Of a stretch of 64,000 bases of DNA, positions 8,416-16,694 are shown one piece after another (position 1 is the stretch's first letter; each line of letters begins with the position of its first letter). Under the pieces are notes generated by a model that did not search any database, had not been told where the DNA came from, and saw nothing but the letters and a program-made list of their open reading frames with translations. Location of the stretch: the NCBI RefSeq assembly GCF_006337165.1, contig NZ_CP040896.1, forward strand, positions 3,410,001-3,474,000, given 5' to 3'. The translations under genes and the position numbers were made by a program. The DNA comes from Hymenobacter jejuensis. GTDB lineage: Bacteria; Bacteroidota; Bacteroidia; Cytophagales; Hymenobacteraceae.

Positions 8416-8817
8416 TAGCGAGAATATAGGAACCGTAGCAAAACCAGTTGCTAAACTTACGCCAACCTGCGGATAAGCAGTTCCCTGACCGTTCGCCGGG
8501 CCGAATGTGCCGACCGAATGCCGGGTTTTATCTGCCAAATGGCCTGCCGCCGCCGGGCTCCGCTACCGATTCAATTTGATCGGTTGATGCGCCCAAACCA
8601 TCGGCGTTTGCGGGGTTGCTGTCTATTAGGCTTCATTCTTGGGAACGCGAGCAGTTGCTTTGAGGTGTCAATCCCGTATTCCTCAAGTACGAAGCGAATG
8701 CAAAGCGCTCTTACTCTGCGGAGTGTAAAAAAACCGATGCTGCAAGCTGTTGTTGATATGCAGATGGCGCAACCTGAACCGGGCAATGCCGTCCCTTGGC
8801 GCGTGAATACCAAATCC
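8416..8817. other. divergent intergenic region of kinase and TonB-linked receptor genes
   Basis: About 400 bases between divergent starts. An open plus-strand frame continues upstream of the receptor start through this stretch, but its translation (many Cys, Arg and Ser, no domain) does not look like protein. The region probably carries both promoters and possible LytTR sites; I could not identify a convincing paired operator by eye. Confidence 0.4.
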
Positions 8818-11800
8818 ATGAAGAAGCTTTTATTCCTTTTGACGCTGGCTGGTAGTAGCCAAATCGCGTTTGCCCAAATGCCGCAAGTCGGTAGTCCTGC
8901 CGGGCCAGCCCGACCCCAGATGCCCGCCGGCGCCATGCCGGCCGCCGAGGGCAGCGGCCGCATCACCGGCACGGTAGTAGACGCCGGTACGCAAAAGCCG
9001 GTGCCTTTTGCCACGGTAGCCCTCATCAATGCGGCCACAGGCAAACCCATCGACGGCACGGCTGCTGATGACGACGGCAAGTTTACCCTCACCAAGGTGC
9101 CCGCCGGTACTTATAAGCTCCAGTACAGTTTCATTGGCTACAAAACCATTGAAAAAGAAGGCATTGTCGTAACCGAAAAAGGCGGTGCCTTTCCGCAGGG
9201 TACCATTCAGCTGGCTTCCACGAGCCAGCAGCTCAAAGAAGTAGTGGTGCAAGGTCAGCGCGCGCTGATCACGGAGAAAGTGGACCGCACGGTGTACAAC
9301 GCCGAAAACGACCAGACCACCCGCGGCGGCGACGCCACCGACGTGCTCAAGCGCGTGCCTGCGCTCTCCGTCGACCTCGACGGTAATGTGAGCCTGCGCG
9401 GCAACCAAAACGTGCGGGTGCTCATCAACAACAAGCCTTCGTCCATTGCGGCCAGCAGCATTGCCGACGCCCTGAAGCAGATTCCGGCCGACCAGATCAA
9501 GTCAGTGGAGGTAATTACTTCACCATCAGCCAAATATGATGCAGAGGGCTCGGGCGGCATTATCAACATCATCACCAAGAAAGACAACCTACAGGGCAAA
9601 AGCCTGGGCGTAGACGTCAGCGGTGGTACCCGCGGTGCCAACCTGGGCCTCAACGGCAGCTACCGAGTGGGCAAAATGGCCTTTTCGCTGGGCGGCTTCG
9701 GCCGGGCCGGCTACAACACGCCCGGCAGCTTTTCCAACGATCAGCGCACTTACAGCATCCTGAACAACGACCTGAGCACGCGCACGCTGCGAACGCGCAC
9801 CACGCAAGAGGCCGATACGCGTCAGAATCAGGTATTTGGCCGCTACAACTTCGGCTGGGACTACGACATCAACAAGTACAACTCCATTTCGGCCTCGGTG
9901 CAGTACGGACTGCGCAACTCGGTTAACTACCAGGATAACCTGTTGTCTAACACGTACTTGCAAAACGAAACGCAGGCTGCCAGTGGCAGCAATCGTAATG
10001 TGCGGACCAACGACAAGTCGAACAACGTTGACCTGAGCCTGGGCTACACGCACACTTCCGAAACGCCGCAGAAGGAATTTAGCTTGCTGGGCGTATACAG
10101 CCGCAACAACCGCAACAACGACTTCACGAGCAACATCCTCAGCGAGTTCGGCAACGCCAACATCAGCACGCTGGCGGCACCCTATCGGCTCCGAAACCTG
10201 AACGATAGCTACAACCAGGAACTAACCCTGCAAGCTGACTATCAGACGCCTATCGGGACCAATCAGCTGCTGGAATTTGGGGGCAAAGACATCATGCGGA
10301 AGGTGAACAGCACCTACACCTATCTGCAATCGCCGGGTCTGGATGGAGAATTTGAGCCATTGGCCACCGGCGGCACGCGCGGGATTAACCTGAACAACGA
10401 GTTCAACTACAACCAAAACGTGGCCGCGGCCTATGCGGCGTATACGCTTAGCTTCCTGAAGAGCTACACGCTGAAGGCCGGCGCTCGTTACGAATACACG
10501 ACGATCGACGCGAACTTCCGGACCAACGATACGACCTCTATTCCGTCGTATGGCGTGCTGGTACCCAGCCTGAACCTGTCGCGCAAGCTGGCCAACGGCA
10601 ACGTGCTAAAGGCCTCGTTCAACCGGCGTATTCAGCGGCCTTCCATTCAGTTCCTGAATCCTAACCTGCAGGCCTCTAACCCAAAGAGTGCTACCAAAGG
10701 CGAGCCGCAGCTCCGCCCCGAGTACACCAACAACTACGAGCTCGGCTACAACACCTTCCTGAAGAGCGTTTCGCTTAACATGTCGGCATTTGTGCGCAAC
10801 ACCACGGGTTCGATTCAACCGGTGCGCCGGCCCGTTACGGCCAATGAAATTCTTGCCTATTCCCTGTCTCCAGACGCTATCCTGACGAGCTATGCGAACA
10901 TCGGCCAGGAGAACGCCTATGGTGTGAGCCTGTTTGCCAACGTGAACGTGGGCAACAAATTTACCCTCAGCGGTGGCCCCGACATGTATTACGCCACCCT
11001 GCGCAACAATGTAAGCGACGTAACTCTGAACGCCCGCAACGAGGGCTGGGTCGTGAGCGGCCGCGCATTTGGTAACTACAACTTCAGCAAGGGCTGGGGC
11101 GTGCAGGCCTTCGGGTTTATGCGCGGTCGGCAGGTGCAGCTGCAAGGCTACCAAGGGGCATTCGGCATCTATAGCCTGAGCCTGAAGAAAGATTTTGCCG
11201 AGAAAAAAGGCAGCATCGGTTTTGGGGCTGAGAACTTCTTTACGCCCAATACCCGCATTCGCAACGAGGTAAACTCGGCGTTGGTGTCGCAAAACAGCAC
11301 CAATGTGCTGAACCGCATGAACTTCAAAATCAACATCAACTACCGCATTGGTAAGTTGAGTGTGGCCGATCAACGTCCGCGCCGTAAGAAGTCCGTCAAC
11401 AACGACGACCTGAAAGAAGGCGGTGACGACGCTTCGGGCGGTGGTCTGCAAGGTGGTGGTGTGCAAGGCGGCGGTGCTCCGGCAGGCGGCGCTCGCCCAA
11501 GCGGTGCCCCGAGCGGCGCCGGTGGGCAGCGTACTGGTAGCTATCCGGGCACGGGCGCTCCGAGCGGAGTACGACCCAATGCAGCTCCGGCTTCCGGTAC
11601 GGTACCCGCTTCCGGTACTGCCCCGGCTTCTAACGTAGCTCCCGCCTCTGATAGCACTGCCGCGCCCGTAGCGGCCCCTGCTACTGATAGCACAGCCACG
11701 CCCACTACTACGCCGGCTATGCCCGCTCAGCCAGTGGTAACGCCTACCCAAACCGGTGTACCCGTACCGACTTCGGCACCTGCTACCACACCGGCTCCAG

Positions 11801-11835
11801 TTAGCACTCCAGTTCCAACGAAGCCCCAGCCCTAA
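8818..11835 (+). CDS. TonB-linked outer-membrane beta-barrel receptor with low-complexity tail
   Basis: About 1005 residues from the ATG at 8818, chosen because it opens a clean signal peptide (MKKLLFLLTLAGSSQIAFAQ). Next are a Pro/Met-rich stretch, a carboxypeptidase-regulatory-like domain (GRITGTVVDAGTQKPVPFATV to YSFIGYKTI, about 45-120) and a plug domain (DVLKRVPALSVDLDGNVSLRG to YDAEGSGGIINIITKK, about 175-260). A long OMP-type barrel runs to about residue 845. The last 160 residues are not barrel-like: a Lys/Arg patch, then Gly-rich, then Pro/Ala/Thr/Ser repeats such as ASGTVPASGTAPASN. Barrels normally end in a C-terminal beta signal, so this tail is odd. It sits divergent to a LytS/LytTR pair and has its own terminator. 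The ligand is unknown. Confidence 0.9.
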   Translation: MKKLLFLLTLAGSSQIAFAQMPQVGSPAGPARPQMPAGAMPAAEGSGRITGTVVDAGTQKPVPFATVALINAATGKPIDGTAADDDGKFTLTKVPAGTYKLQYSFIGYKTIEKEGIVVTEKGGAFPQGTIQLASTSQQLKEVVVQGQRALITEKVDRTVYNAENDQTTRGGDATDVLKRVPALSVDLDGNVSLRGNQNVRVLINNKPSSIAASSIADALKQIPADQIKSVEVITSPSAKYDAEGSGGIINIITKKDNLQGKSLGVDVSGGTRGANLGLNGSYRVGKMAFSLGGFGRAGYNTPGSFSNDQRTYSILNNDLSTRTLRTRTTQEADTRQNQVFGRYNFGWDYDINKYNSISASVQYGLRNSVNYQDNLLSNTYLQNETQAASGSNRNVRTNDKSNNVDLSLGYTHTSETPQKEFSLLGVYSRNNRNNDFTSNILSEFGNANISTLAAPYRLRNLNDSYNQELTLQADYQTPIGTNQLLEFGGKDIMRKVNSTYTYLQSPGLDGEFEPLATGGTRGINLNNEFNYNQNVAAAYAAYTLSFLKSYTLKAGARYEYTTIDANFRTNDTTSIPSYGVLVPSLNLSRKLANGNVLKASFNRRIQRPSIQFLNPNLQASNPKSATKGEPQLRPEYTNNYELGYNTFLKSVSLNMSAFVRNTTGSIQPVRRPVTANEILAYSLSPDAILTSYANIGQENAYGVSLFANVNVGNKFTLSGGPDMYYATLRNNVSDVTLNARNEGWVVSGRAFGNYNFSKGWGVQAFGFMRGRQVQLQGYQGAFGIYSLSLKKDFAEKKGSIGFGAENFFTPNTRIRNEVNSALVSQNSTNVLNRMNFKININYRIGKLSVADQRPRRKKSVNNDDLKEGGDDASGGGLQGGGVQGGGAPAGGARPSGAPSGAGGQRTGSYPGTGAPSGVRPNAAPASGTVPASGTAPASNVAPASDSTAAPVAAPATDSTATPTTTPAMPAQPVVTPTQTGVPVPTSAPATTPAPVSTPVPTKPQP

Positions 11836-11857
11836 AACGGCTGATTAGCTAAAAAAC

Positions 11858-11894
11858 AAAAAGGAGCCATCTCATAGCGAGATGGCTCCTTTTT
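11858..11894. terminator. terminator between receptor and DUF983 genes
   Basis: A stem of 16 bp (AAAAAGGAGCCATCTC) with loop ATAGC, followed by eight Ts in total on the plus strand and flanked by As. It lies between convergent genes, so it probably works both ways. Confidence 0.88.
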
Positions 11895-11897
11895 TTT

Positions 11898-11926
11898 GTA
11901 AATATCTTATAATCAAATATTTACAT
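11898..11926 (+). repeat. AT-rich 27-bp element, copy 4
   Basis: GTAAATATCTTATAATCAA followed by ATATTTACAT. The ends GTAAATAT and ATATTTAC are exact complements, making this the most symmetric copy. It sits between the terminator and the convergent DUF983 stop. Confidence 0.78.
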
Positions 11927-11978
11927 AGGAGGCTCGTGCCAGCGCCTGTATTGGGAGAGAGGTAAGCGAAAGCGCTTT

Positions 11979-12389
11979 CTAGTTTCCTGTTTGCGTCAGC
12001 ATCACCTGATCGTTCCAGTGCGGGTCGTAGTCAACGCCGCCGAACCAATACAGCATGAGGGCGCGGGAATAACGAAATGCCAGCGGCATCGTCACGACGG
12101 AGGCTACTGCTACCGTTAGTACATACACCCACACGGCAGGGTCGCCAGCTAGGTAGTAAAGCAGCACGCCGCTGATGGCAAAGATGGCCACCGAGAAGGC
12201 GAAGCTTACGTACATCGCACCCCAATAAAAGCCGGGCTCGGGCTCGTAGCGCTGGCCGCAAACGGGGCAGGCTTCGGGCATTTCGGCAAAACCGGTACTG
12301 AACGCCGGCCGCGAAAACAGCGGCCCTTCGTGGCAGCGCGGGCAGCGCAACGCCAACAAAGCCAACGTGGAAGAATCTATTCTAGCCAT
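11979..12389 (-). CDS. DUF983 family membrane protein
   Basis: A 136-residue protein with the usual DUF983 plan: an N-terminal zinc-ribbon-like part with CPRCHEGPLF (about 19-28) and CPVCGQRYEPEPGFYWGAMY (about 41-60), then two hydrophobic helices (about 60-110). The paired CxxC motifs and the GFYWGAMYVSF stretch are typical. The function of the family is unknown. The gene is monocistronic and convergent with the receptor gene. Confidence 0.88.
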   Translation of the reverse strand: MARIDSSTLALLALRCPRCHEGPLFSRPAFSTGFAEMPEACPVCGQRYEPEPGFYWGAMYVSFAFSVAIFAISGVLLYYLAGDPAVWVYVLTVAVASVVTMPLAFRYSRALMLYWFGGVDYDPHWNDQVMLTQTGN

Positions 12390-12575
12390 GAGTTCCAGGT
12401 GAGTTAAATCGCGGTCGGTAACGTACTATCCTACGCACCCCGCCGAAAAAGGGCGTGTTGCGTTGCCCATTTTTGCGGTAGCGGGCGCCGTAGTGCTAAG
12501 CCGCTGATCACCTTACAAAATTACGCATGCCCTCCCTGCCCAGCACGGACGACATCCGGGTTTGTACAGGACAAA

Positions 12576-13439
12576 TCACGGATGCAGGCGAAAAGCTTCG
12601 GGCGTAAGGCCGGTATGCTTCCGAAAATAGCGGCTGAAGTACGACGTATCCTCAAACCCGAGCGCGTATGCCACCTCTGCCACCGTTTGCGACGAGTGCT
12701 GAAGCAGGCGCTGCGCCTCCACAATCACGCGCTCCTGAATGAGCGCACTGGCAGTTTTGTTGAGCAGGCGCCGACATACTGCATTCAGGTGGTTGGCCGT
12801 AATATGCAGCATATCAGCGTATTCGCTTACCGTGCGCTGGGTGCGAAAATGCTGGTTGAGCAAGCTGCTGAACGCCCTGATTTGCTCCTGTCCGTGCGTG
12901 GGCGCGTGGCGCGGCTGGCCTTGGTAGTGTCGGGCCGCTAACTCCAAACTCAGGTACAGATAAGAACGGAAAACCTCTGCTTGGTTGTCGTAGGCGCTGG
13001 CGTTTTCGGCAAACATCCGCTCGAACAGCAGCCGAAAATCCGGTTCGTCGGGCGGCAGGTACAGCACCGGCGCGTGCGCATTGTCGAAAAACGGGTACTC
13101 GTACAGACGGCTGCCCGGATAGCGGAACAGGTAAAAATCGGCGTCGAAAAATACGATAAAGCCCCGTGCCGCTTCCGACAGCGACCAGTTGTGCACCTGC
13201 CCCGGCGTCATGAAGAAAAAGCTGCCCGCGCGCAGCTCGTACGGCACCAAGTCGATGGTGTGCTGCCCGTGCCCAGCCGTAACGTACAGCAGTAGGTAAA
13301 AGTCGTGGGCATGCGGCACGCTCACGCCCGGAAACTTCGCCACGTGCGTTTCCAGCCGTTCGATGTAGTAGGGTTTGCGCGGCTTCGGCTGCTGCGGAAA
13401 CGATTCGAGCGCAAAAATCGGGAGGGCCGGAGCTTTCAT
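12576..13439 (-). CDS. AraC-family transcriptional regulator
   Basis: A 287-residue regulator. The N-terminal half is a cupin-like sensing domain (HAHDFYLLLYVTAGHGQHTID, about 42-62; AGSFFFMTPGQVHNW, about 71-85). The C-terminal 100 residues are the double helix-turn-helix, with TVSEYADMLHITANHLNAVCR for the first and VAEVAYALGFEDTSYFSRYFR for the second, ending in HTGLTPEAFRL. It lies 50 bases downstream of a GH13 amylase gene on the same strand and may control sugar use in this region. The ligand cannot be read from the sequence. Confidence 0.92.
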   Translation of the reverse strand: MKAPALPIFALESFPQQPKPRKPYYIERLETHVAKFPGVSVPHAHDFYLLLYVTAGHGQHTIDLVPYELRAGSFFFMTPGQVHNWSLSEAARGFIVFFDADFYLFRYPGSRLYEYPFFDNAHAPVLYLPPDEPDFRLLFERMFAENASAYDNQAEVFRSYLYLSLELAARHYQGQPRHAPTHGQEQIRAFSSLLNQHFRTQRTVSEYADMLHITANHLNAVCRRLLNKTASALIQERVIVEAQRLLQHSSQTVAEVAYALGFEDTSYFSRYFRKHTGLTPEAFRLHP

Positions 13440-13489
13440 CGGGTGGAGTCTGCTGCGAAGGTAGTAGTTGCCAAAAACCCACTCGTCGG

Positions 13490-14845
13490 TTACTCCAAAA
13501 GCCGCTCAAATACGCGATAACTGTGGGCCGGCACCTCAACCGACGTGCCCGGAGTCAGTGAAACCACTTCACCCGTAAAAATATCGCGATAAGAACCACT
13601 TGGTAAATCGTTGATAATAAGATGATTATCAGCATCACCCAAATTGACGGCTGTTACCACAGCTGCTTCTGCTTTCTCGCGCACAAACGCATACAAGCCC
13701 GCATCAGATGGCGTAGCAAGCCTCTGAAACCGGCTGGCCCGATCGCCGTTGAGCAGCGCCGGATGACGCTTTTTCATTTGCAGCAGCGTAGTGTAAAAGG
13801 CCTCCAGCGGATAGCCCTTCCAGTCGATGGTGTCCTTGTCGAAAAAGGCTAGCCGCTTTTGCAGCGCCGCTTCCTGGCCACTGTAGACGAGCGGCATGCC
13901 CGGCAGCAGCACCGTGAGCACAGCCATCGGCAGCACGTTCGGGCCCAGGCGCTCGTACTCGGTACCGTCCCAGCTGTTCACGTCGTGGTTGCTGGTGAAG
14001 TGCATCAAATACACGCTCGGTGGGTAAGCCGCGCGCTCGGCGGCCAGGTACGTATCGATCTCATCAACAGACTGTTTGCCTTCCGCGATATGATCGAGCA
14101 GGTAATGCAGGCGCAGGCCAAACGTCATGTCGAAGGCTTGCTCCAATAGGCGCGTATTGGGGTCGAAGTTCTCGAAAGTAAGTCCGCCCGACGGGTACAG
14201 CTCGTCCCATTCGGCCAGCATAAACACGGGCTTAATCTGCTCCAGCTCCGGGCGCACAGCATTCCAGAAATCTGTAGGCACCAGGCCGGCCACGTCGCAC
14301 CGATACCCGTCGATGCCCACTTCGCGCACCCAGTAGCACAGGGCGTGGGTCATGTAGCGACGCAGGGCCGGCTGGCGGTAGTCGAGCGCAATAACATCCT
14401 GCCAGTCCGGTACGGGCGGCACAAACTGGCCCGTTGCGTCCCGCACGTACCACTCGGGGTGCGCTTGGGCCAGCGGGTTATCCCAACTGGTGTGGTTGGC
14501 CACCCAATCGAGCAGCACATACAGGCCCAGCGCGTGCGCCGTTTGCACCAAATGCCGCAGATCGTCGAGCGTCCCAAACTCCGGATTAACGCCGTAGTAA
14601 TCCTGCACCGCGTATTGACTGCCCAGCGTACCCTTGCGGTGCACCTGCCCAATGGGATGAACTGGCATCAGCCAAACGATAGTAATGCCCATCTTTTGCA
14701 GGCGGGGCAAGTGGGCTTCAAAGGCCCGAAAGGTGCCTTCGGGCGTGTACTGGCGCACGTTTACCTCGTAAATGCTGGCGTTTTGCGCCCAGCTCGGGTG
14801 CTTGACCTGAAAAAAAGAATCGTCGGAACGGATGAAATCGGGCAC
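13490..14845 (-). CDS. GH13 alpha-amylase family enzyme, cytoplasmic
   Basis: A 451-residue glycoside hydrolase of family 13 without a signal peptide. Conserved regions are in order: DWVANHTSWDN (region I), GYRCDVAGLVP with the nucleophile Asp (region II), MLAEWDE with the acid/base Glu (region III) and FTSNHDVNSWDG with the transition-state Asp (region IV). A C-terminal beta-sheet domain ends the protein. It should cleave or rearrange alpha-1,4-glucans. The next gene upstream on the same strand encodes a lipoprotein paralogue, and the two share a nearly identical 5' segment. About 37 codons before the stop the gene contains a copy of the AT-rich element (DNHLIINDLP) that the paralogue lacks, with no change in length. 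Confidence 0.93.
   Translation of the reverse strand: MPDFIRSDDSFFQVKHPSWAQNASIYEVNVRQYTPEGTFRAFEAHLPRLQKMGITIVWLMPVHPIGQVHRKGTLGSQYAVQDYYGVNPEFGTLDDLRHLVQTAHALGLYVLLDWVANHTSWDNPLAQAHPEWYVRDATGQFVPPVPDWQDVIALDYRQPALRRYMTHALCYWVREVGIDGYRCDVAGLVPTDFWNAVRPELEQIKPVFMLAEWDELYPSGGLTFENFDPNTRLLEQAFDMTFGLRLHYLLDHIAEGKQSVDEIDTYLAAERAAYPPSVYLMHFTSNHDVNSWDGTEYERLGPNVLPMAVLTVLLPGMPLVYSGQEAALQKRLAFFDKDTIDWKGYPLEAFYTTLLQMKKRHPALLNGDRASRFQRLATPSDAGLYAFVREKAEAAVVTAVNLGDADNHLIINDLPSGSYRDIFTGEVVSLTPGTSVEVPAHSYRVFERLLE
13603..13630 (+). repeat. AT-rich 27-bp element, copy 5, inside the amylase gene
   Basis: GTAAATCGTTGATAATAAG followed by ATGATTATC matches the intergenic copy at 19283 at most positions. On the coding strand it is in frame and encodes DNHLIINDL. 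Confidence 0.65.
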
Positions 14846-14953
14846 GGTAGGGAAGGCTGAGCAGTGAGGAAACCGAAGCCTGCATACGTGAAAAACCGCC
14901 CGATAGCTTATGTGCGCCGGCTGGCTTCTTTTTCAATCGGGTGTAATTTGAAA

Positions 14954-15050
14954 ACAGTTGTCATCCTGAGCAGAGCGAAGGACCTTATCGTGCAGCAACG
15001 ACTTGTTCTGCTGTGATAGGGTCCTTCGCTCTGCTCAGGATGACAACTGT
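14954..15050. repeat. REP-like long inverted repeat
   Basis: Perfect 31-bp arms (14954-14984 and 15020-15050) starting ACAGTTGTCATCCTGAGC, with a partly self-pairing centre. TCATCCTGAGC...GCGAAGGACC is a type of intergenic hairpin I know to be common in Bacteroidota genomes. It lies downstream of the lipoprotein amylase stop and may end its transcript. Confidence 0.75.
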
Positions 15051-15070
15051 ATATTAGGGTAACAGTGAGG

Positions 15071-15097
15071 TAATATTATGATAATCAAGTATTTACC
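15071..15097 (-). repeat. AT-rich 27-bp element, copy 6
   Basis: On the minus strand: GGTAAATACTTGATTATCA then TAATATTA. The amylase stop codon TAA (15093-15095) is part of the element. Confidence 0.78.
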
Positions 15098-16538
15098 AAA
15101 ATAGCCCTTGTTTCTTCGGATCCGGGAGACGCTCGTACACGCGATAGCCGTGCGCTGGCAGCAGCACCTTCGAGCCTGAGCCCATGCGGTTTACCTGCTC
15201 GCTGAACACCTCGCGGTAGGTGCCCGGCCCCAGCGTGCGCAGCGCAACCTCGTGGGGCTGATTGCCCAGATTCACGGCTACCAGCACCGCCGCCAATTCT
15301 TTGCGCCACACAAAGGCATACACTTCCGGGCTGGAACTGGCCGGCAAGCGCACAAATTCGCTGCACGGATCGCCGTTGAGCAGGGCGGGGTTGCGTTTTT
15401 TGAGCGTGAGCAGCCGGGTGTAAAAATCCTGCAACGGGTAGCCGTTCCAGTCAATCGTATCCTTATCGAAGAAGCGCAGCCGCTTTTTCATAGCCGCTTC
15501 TTGGCCGCTGTACACCATTGGCATGCCCGGCAGCGTGGCGGTGAGTACAGCCATCGGCAACGCGTTGGTTTTCAGACGTTCATATTCGCTGCCGTCCCAG
15601 CTGTTGATGTCGTGGCTGGTCGTGAACGTCATCAGGTACACGCTGGGCGGATACAGCTTGCGCTCGGCCGCGAGGTATTTGTCGATGGCGTTGGTGGGCT
15701 GCTTACCTTGGGCTACGCTGTCGAGCAAGCCGTGCAGGCGCAGGGCGTATGTCATGTCGAAGGCCCGCTCCAGCAGGCGCGTGTTGGCGTCGAACTCGCT
15801 GCGTTTGAGGAAAGTAGGCGGGTACAGCTCGTCCCATTCGGCCAGCATAAACACCGGCTTGGTTTTCTCCAGTTCCTGGCGGGCTTTGTTCCAGAACGCC
15901 GTGGGCACAAGGCCCGCCACGTCGCACCGGAAGCCATCGACGTCGGCCTCGCGCACCCAGTATTGCAGCGACCCAATCATGTACTGCTGCAACTCCGGCT
16001 TGCTGTAGTCGAGGTCGATAACATCCTGCCAATCAGCCACCGGCGGGCGAAAACGGCCTGCTTTGTCTTTGGTAAACCACTCGGGGTGCTCGCGCGAAAG
16101 CTTGCTGTCCCAACTGGTGTGATTGGCCACCCAGTCCAGAATCACGTGCATGCCGCGCCGGTGGGCTTCCTGCACCAAATGCCGCAGATCGTCGAGCGTA
16201 CCCAACTCCGGGTTCACTGCCCGGTAGTCCTGCACCGAATACTGGCTGCCGAGCGTGCCTTTGCGTTTTTCCTGGCCCACGGGGTTAACGGGCATCAGCC
16301 ACAAAATGCCCACCCCCATCTTTTGCAAACGCGGCAAGTGGGCTTCAAAGGCCCGGAACGTGCCTTCGGGCGTGTATTGGCGCACGTTTACCTCGTAAAT
16401 GCTGGCGTTTTGCGCCCAGCTCGGGTGCTTGACCTGGAACTGCGGCGGAATGTCGGCGCAATGCTGGGTAGTGAGCTGGCAGGCCCCAAGCACAATCAGC
16501 GACGCGAAGAGTAGGGCAGAAGCAAGGCGGTGAAGCAT
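15093..16538 (-). CDS. GH13 alpha-amylase family lipoprotein
   Basis: A 481-residue GH13 enzyme from the start at 16538, which opens a lipoprotein signal (MLHRLASALLFASLIVLGAC, Cys at 20); 12 further upstream codons are probably not translated. The catalytic regions are DWVANHTSWDS, GFRCDVAGLVP (nucleophile Asp), MLAEWDE (acid/base Glu) and FTTSHDINSWDG. It probably works on maltodextrins while anchored in the periplasm or on the cell surface. It is a tandem paralogue of the cytoplasmic enzyme downstream. The two share an identical 59-base run near their 5' ends (16378-16436 and 14751-14809), which suggests recent duplication or gene conversion. Its stop codon lies within an AT-rich element. 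Confidence 0.93.
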   Translation of the reverse strand: MLHRLASALLFASLIVLGACQLTTQHCADIPPQFQVKHPSWAQNASIYEVNVRQYTPEGTFRAFEAHLPRLQKMGVGILWLMPVNPVGQEKRKGTLGSQYSVQDYRAVNPELGTLDDLRHLVQEAHRRGMHVILDWVANHTSWDSKLSREHPEWFTKDKAGRFRPPVADWQDVIDLDYSKPELQQYMIGSLQYWVREADVDGFRCDVAGLVPTAFWNKARQELEKTKPVFMLAEWDELYPPTFLKRSEFDANTRLLERAFDMTYALRLHGLLDSVAQGKQPTNAIDKYLAAERKLYPPSVYLMTFTTSHDINSWDGSEYERLKTNALPMAVLTATLPGMPMVYSGQEAAMKKRLRFFDKDTIDWNGYPLQDFYTRLLTLKKRNPALLNGDPCSEFVRLPASSSPEVYAFVWRKELAAVLVAVNLGNQPHEVALRTLGPGTYREVFSEQVNRMGSGSKVLLPAHGYRVYERLPDPKKQGLFW

Positions 16539-16640
16539 GCGGAAAAATACAGGTTTCTGGTAGCAGGCACCCAACCGGAGCGCTGTGCGCCATAAGAAAG
16601 CTTCGGGTGTTCATCAAATACTTACGTCGGAACGCGTCTT

Positions 16641-16673
16641 TTTGTGGGCGCTTTTCGTCTATCTGTTTCTTTG
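16641..16673 (+). promoter_or_regulatory. candidate Bacteroidota promoter of the M1 peptidase gene
   Basis: TTTG (16641-16644) and TTTCTTTG (16666-16673), separated by 21 bases, fit the -33 TTTG / -7 TAnnTTTG pattern with one mismatch. The predicted transcript start would lie about 15 bases before the ATG at 16695. Confidence 0.4.
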
Positions 16674-16694
16674 CCCTCCTCGTCTTCTGTCTGC

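Noticed and set aside
8518..8817. 100-codon upstream extension of the TonB-linked receptor
   Set aside because: It would bury the signal peptide at residue 101 and has a non-protein-like composition. The ATG at 8818 is the natural start.
15252..16514. 420-codon open frame opposite the lipoprotein amylase gene
   Set aside because: Antisense shadow; the true gene carries all four GH13 regions.
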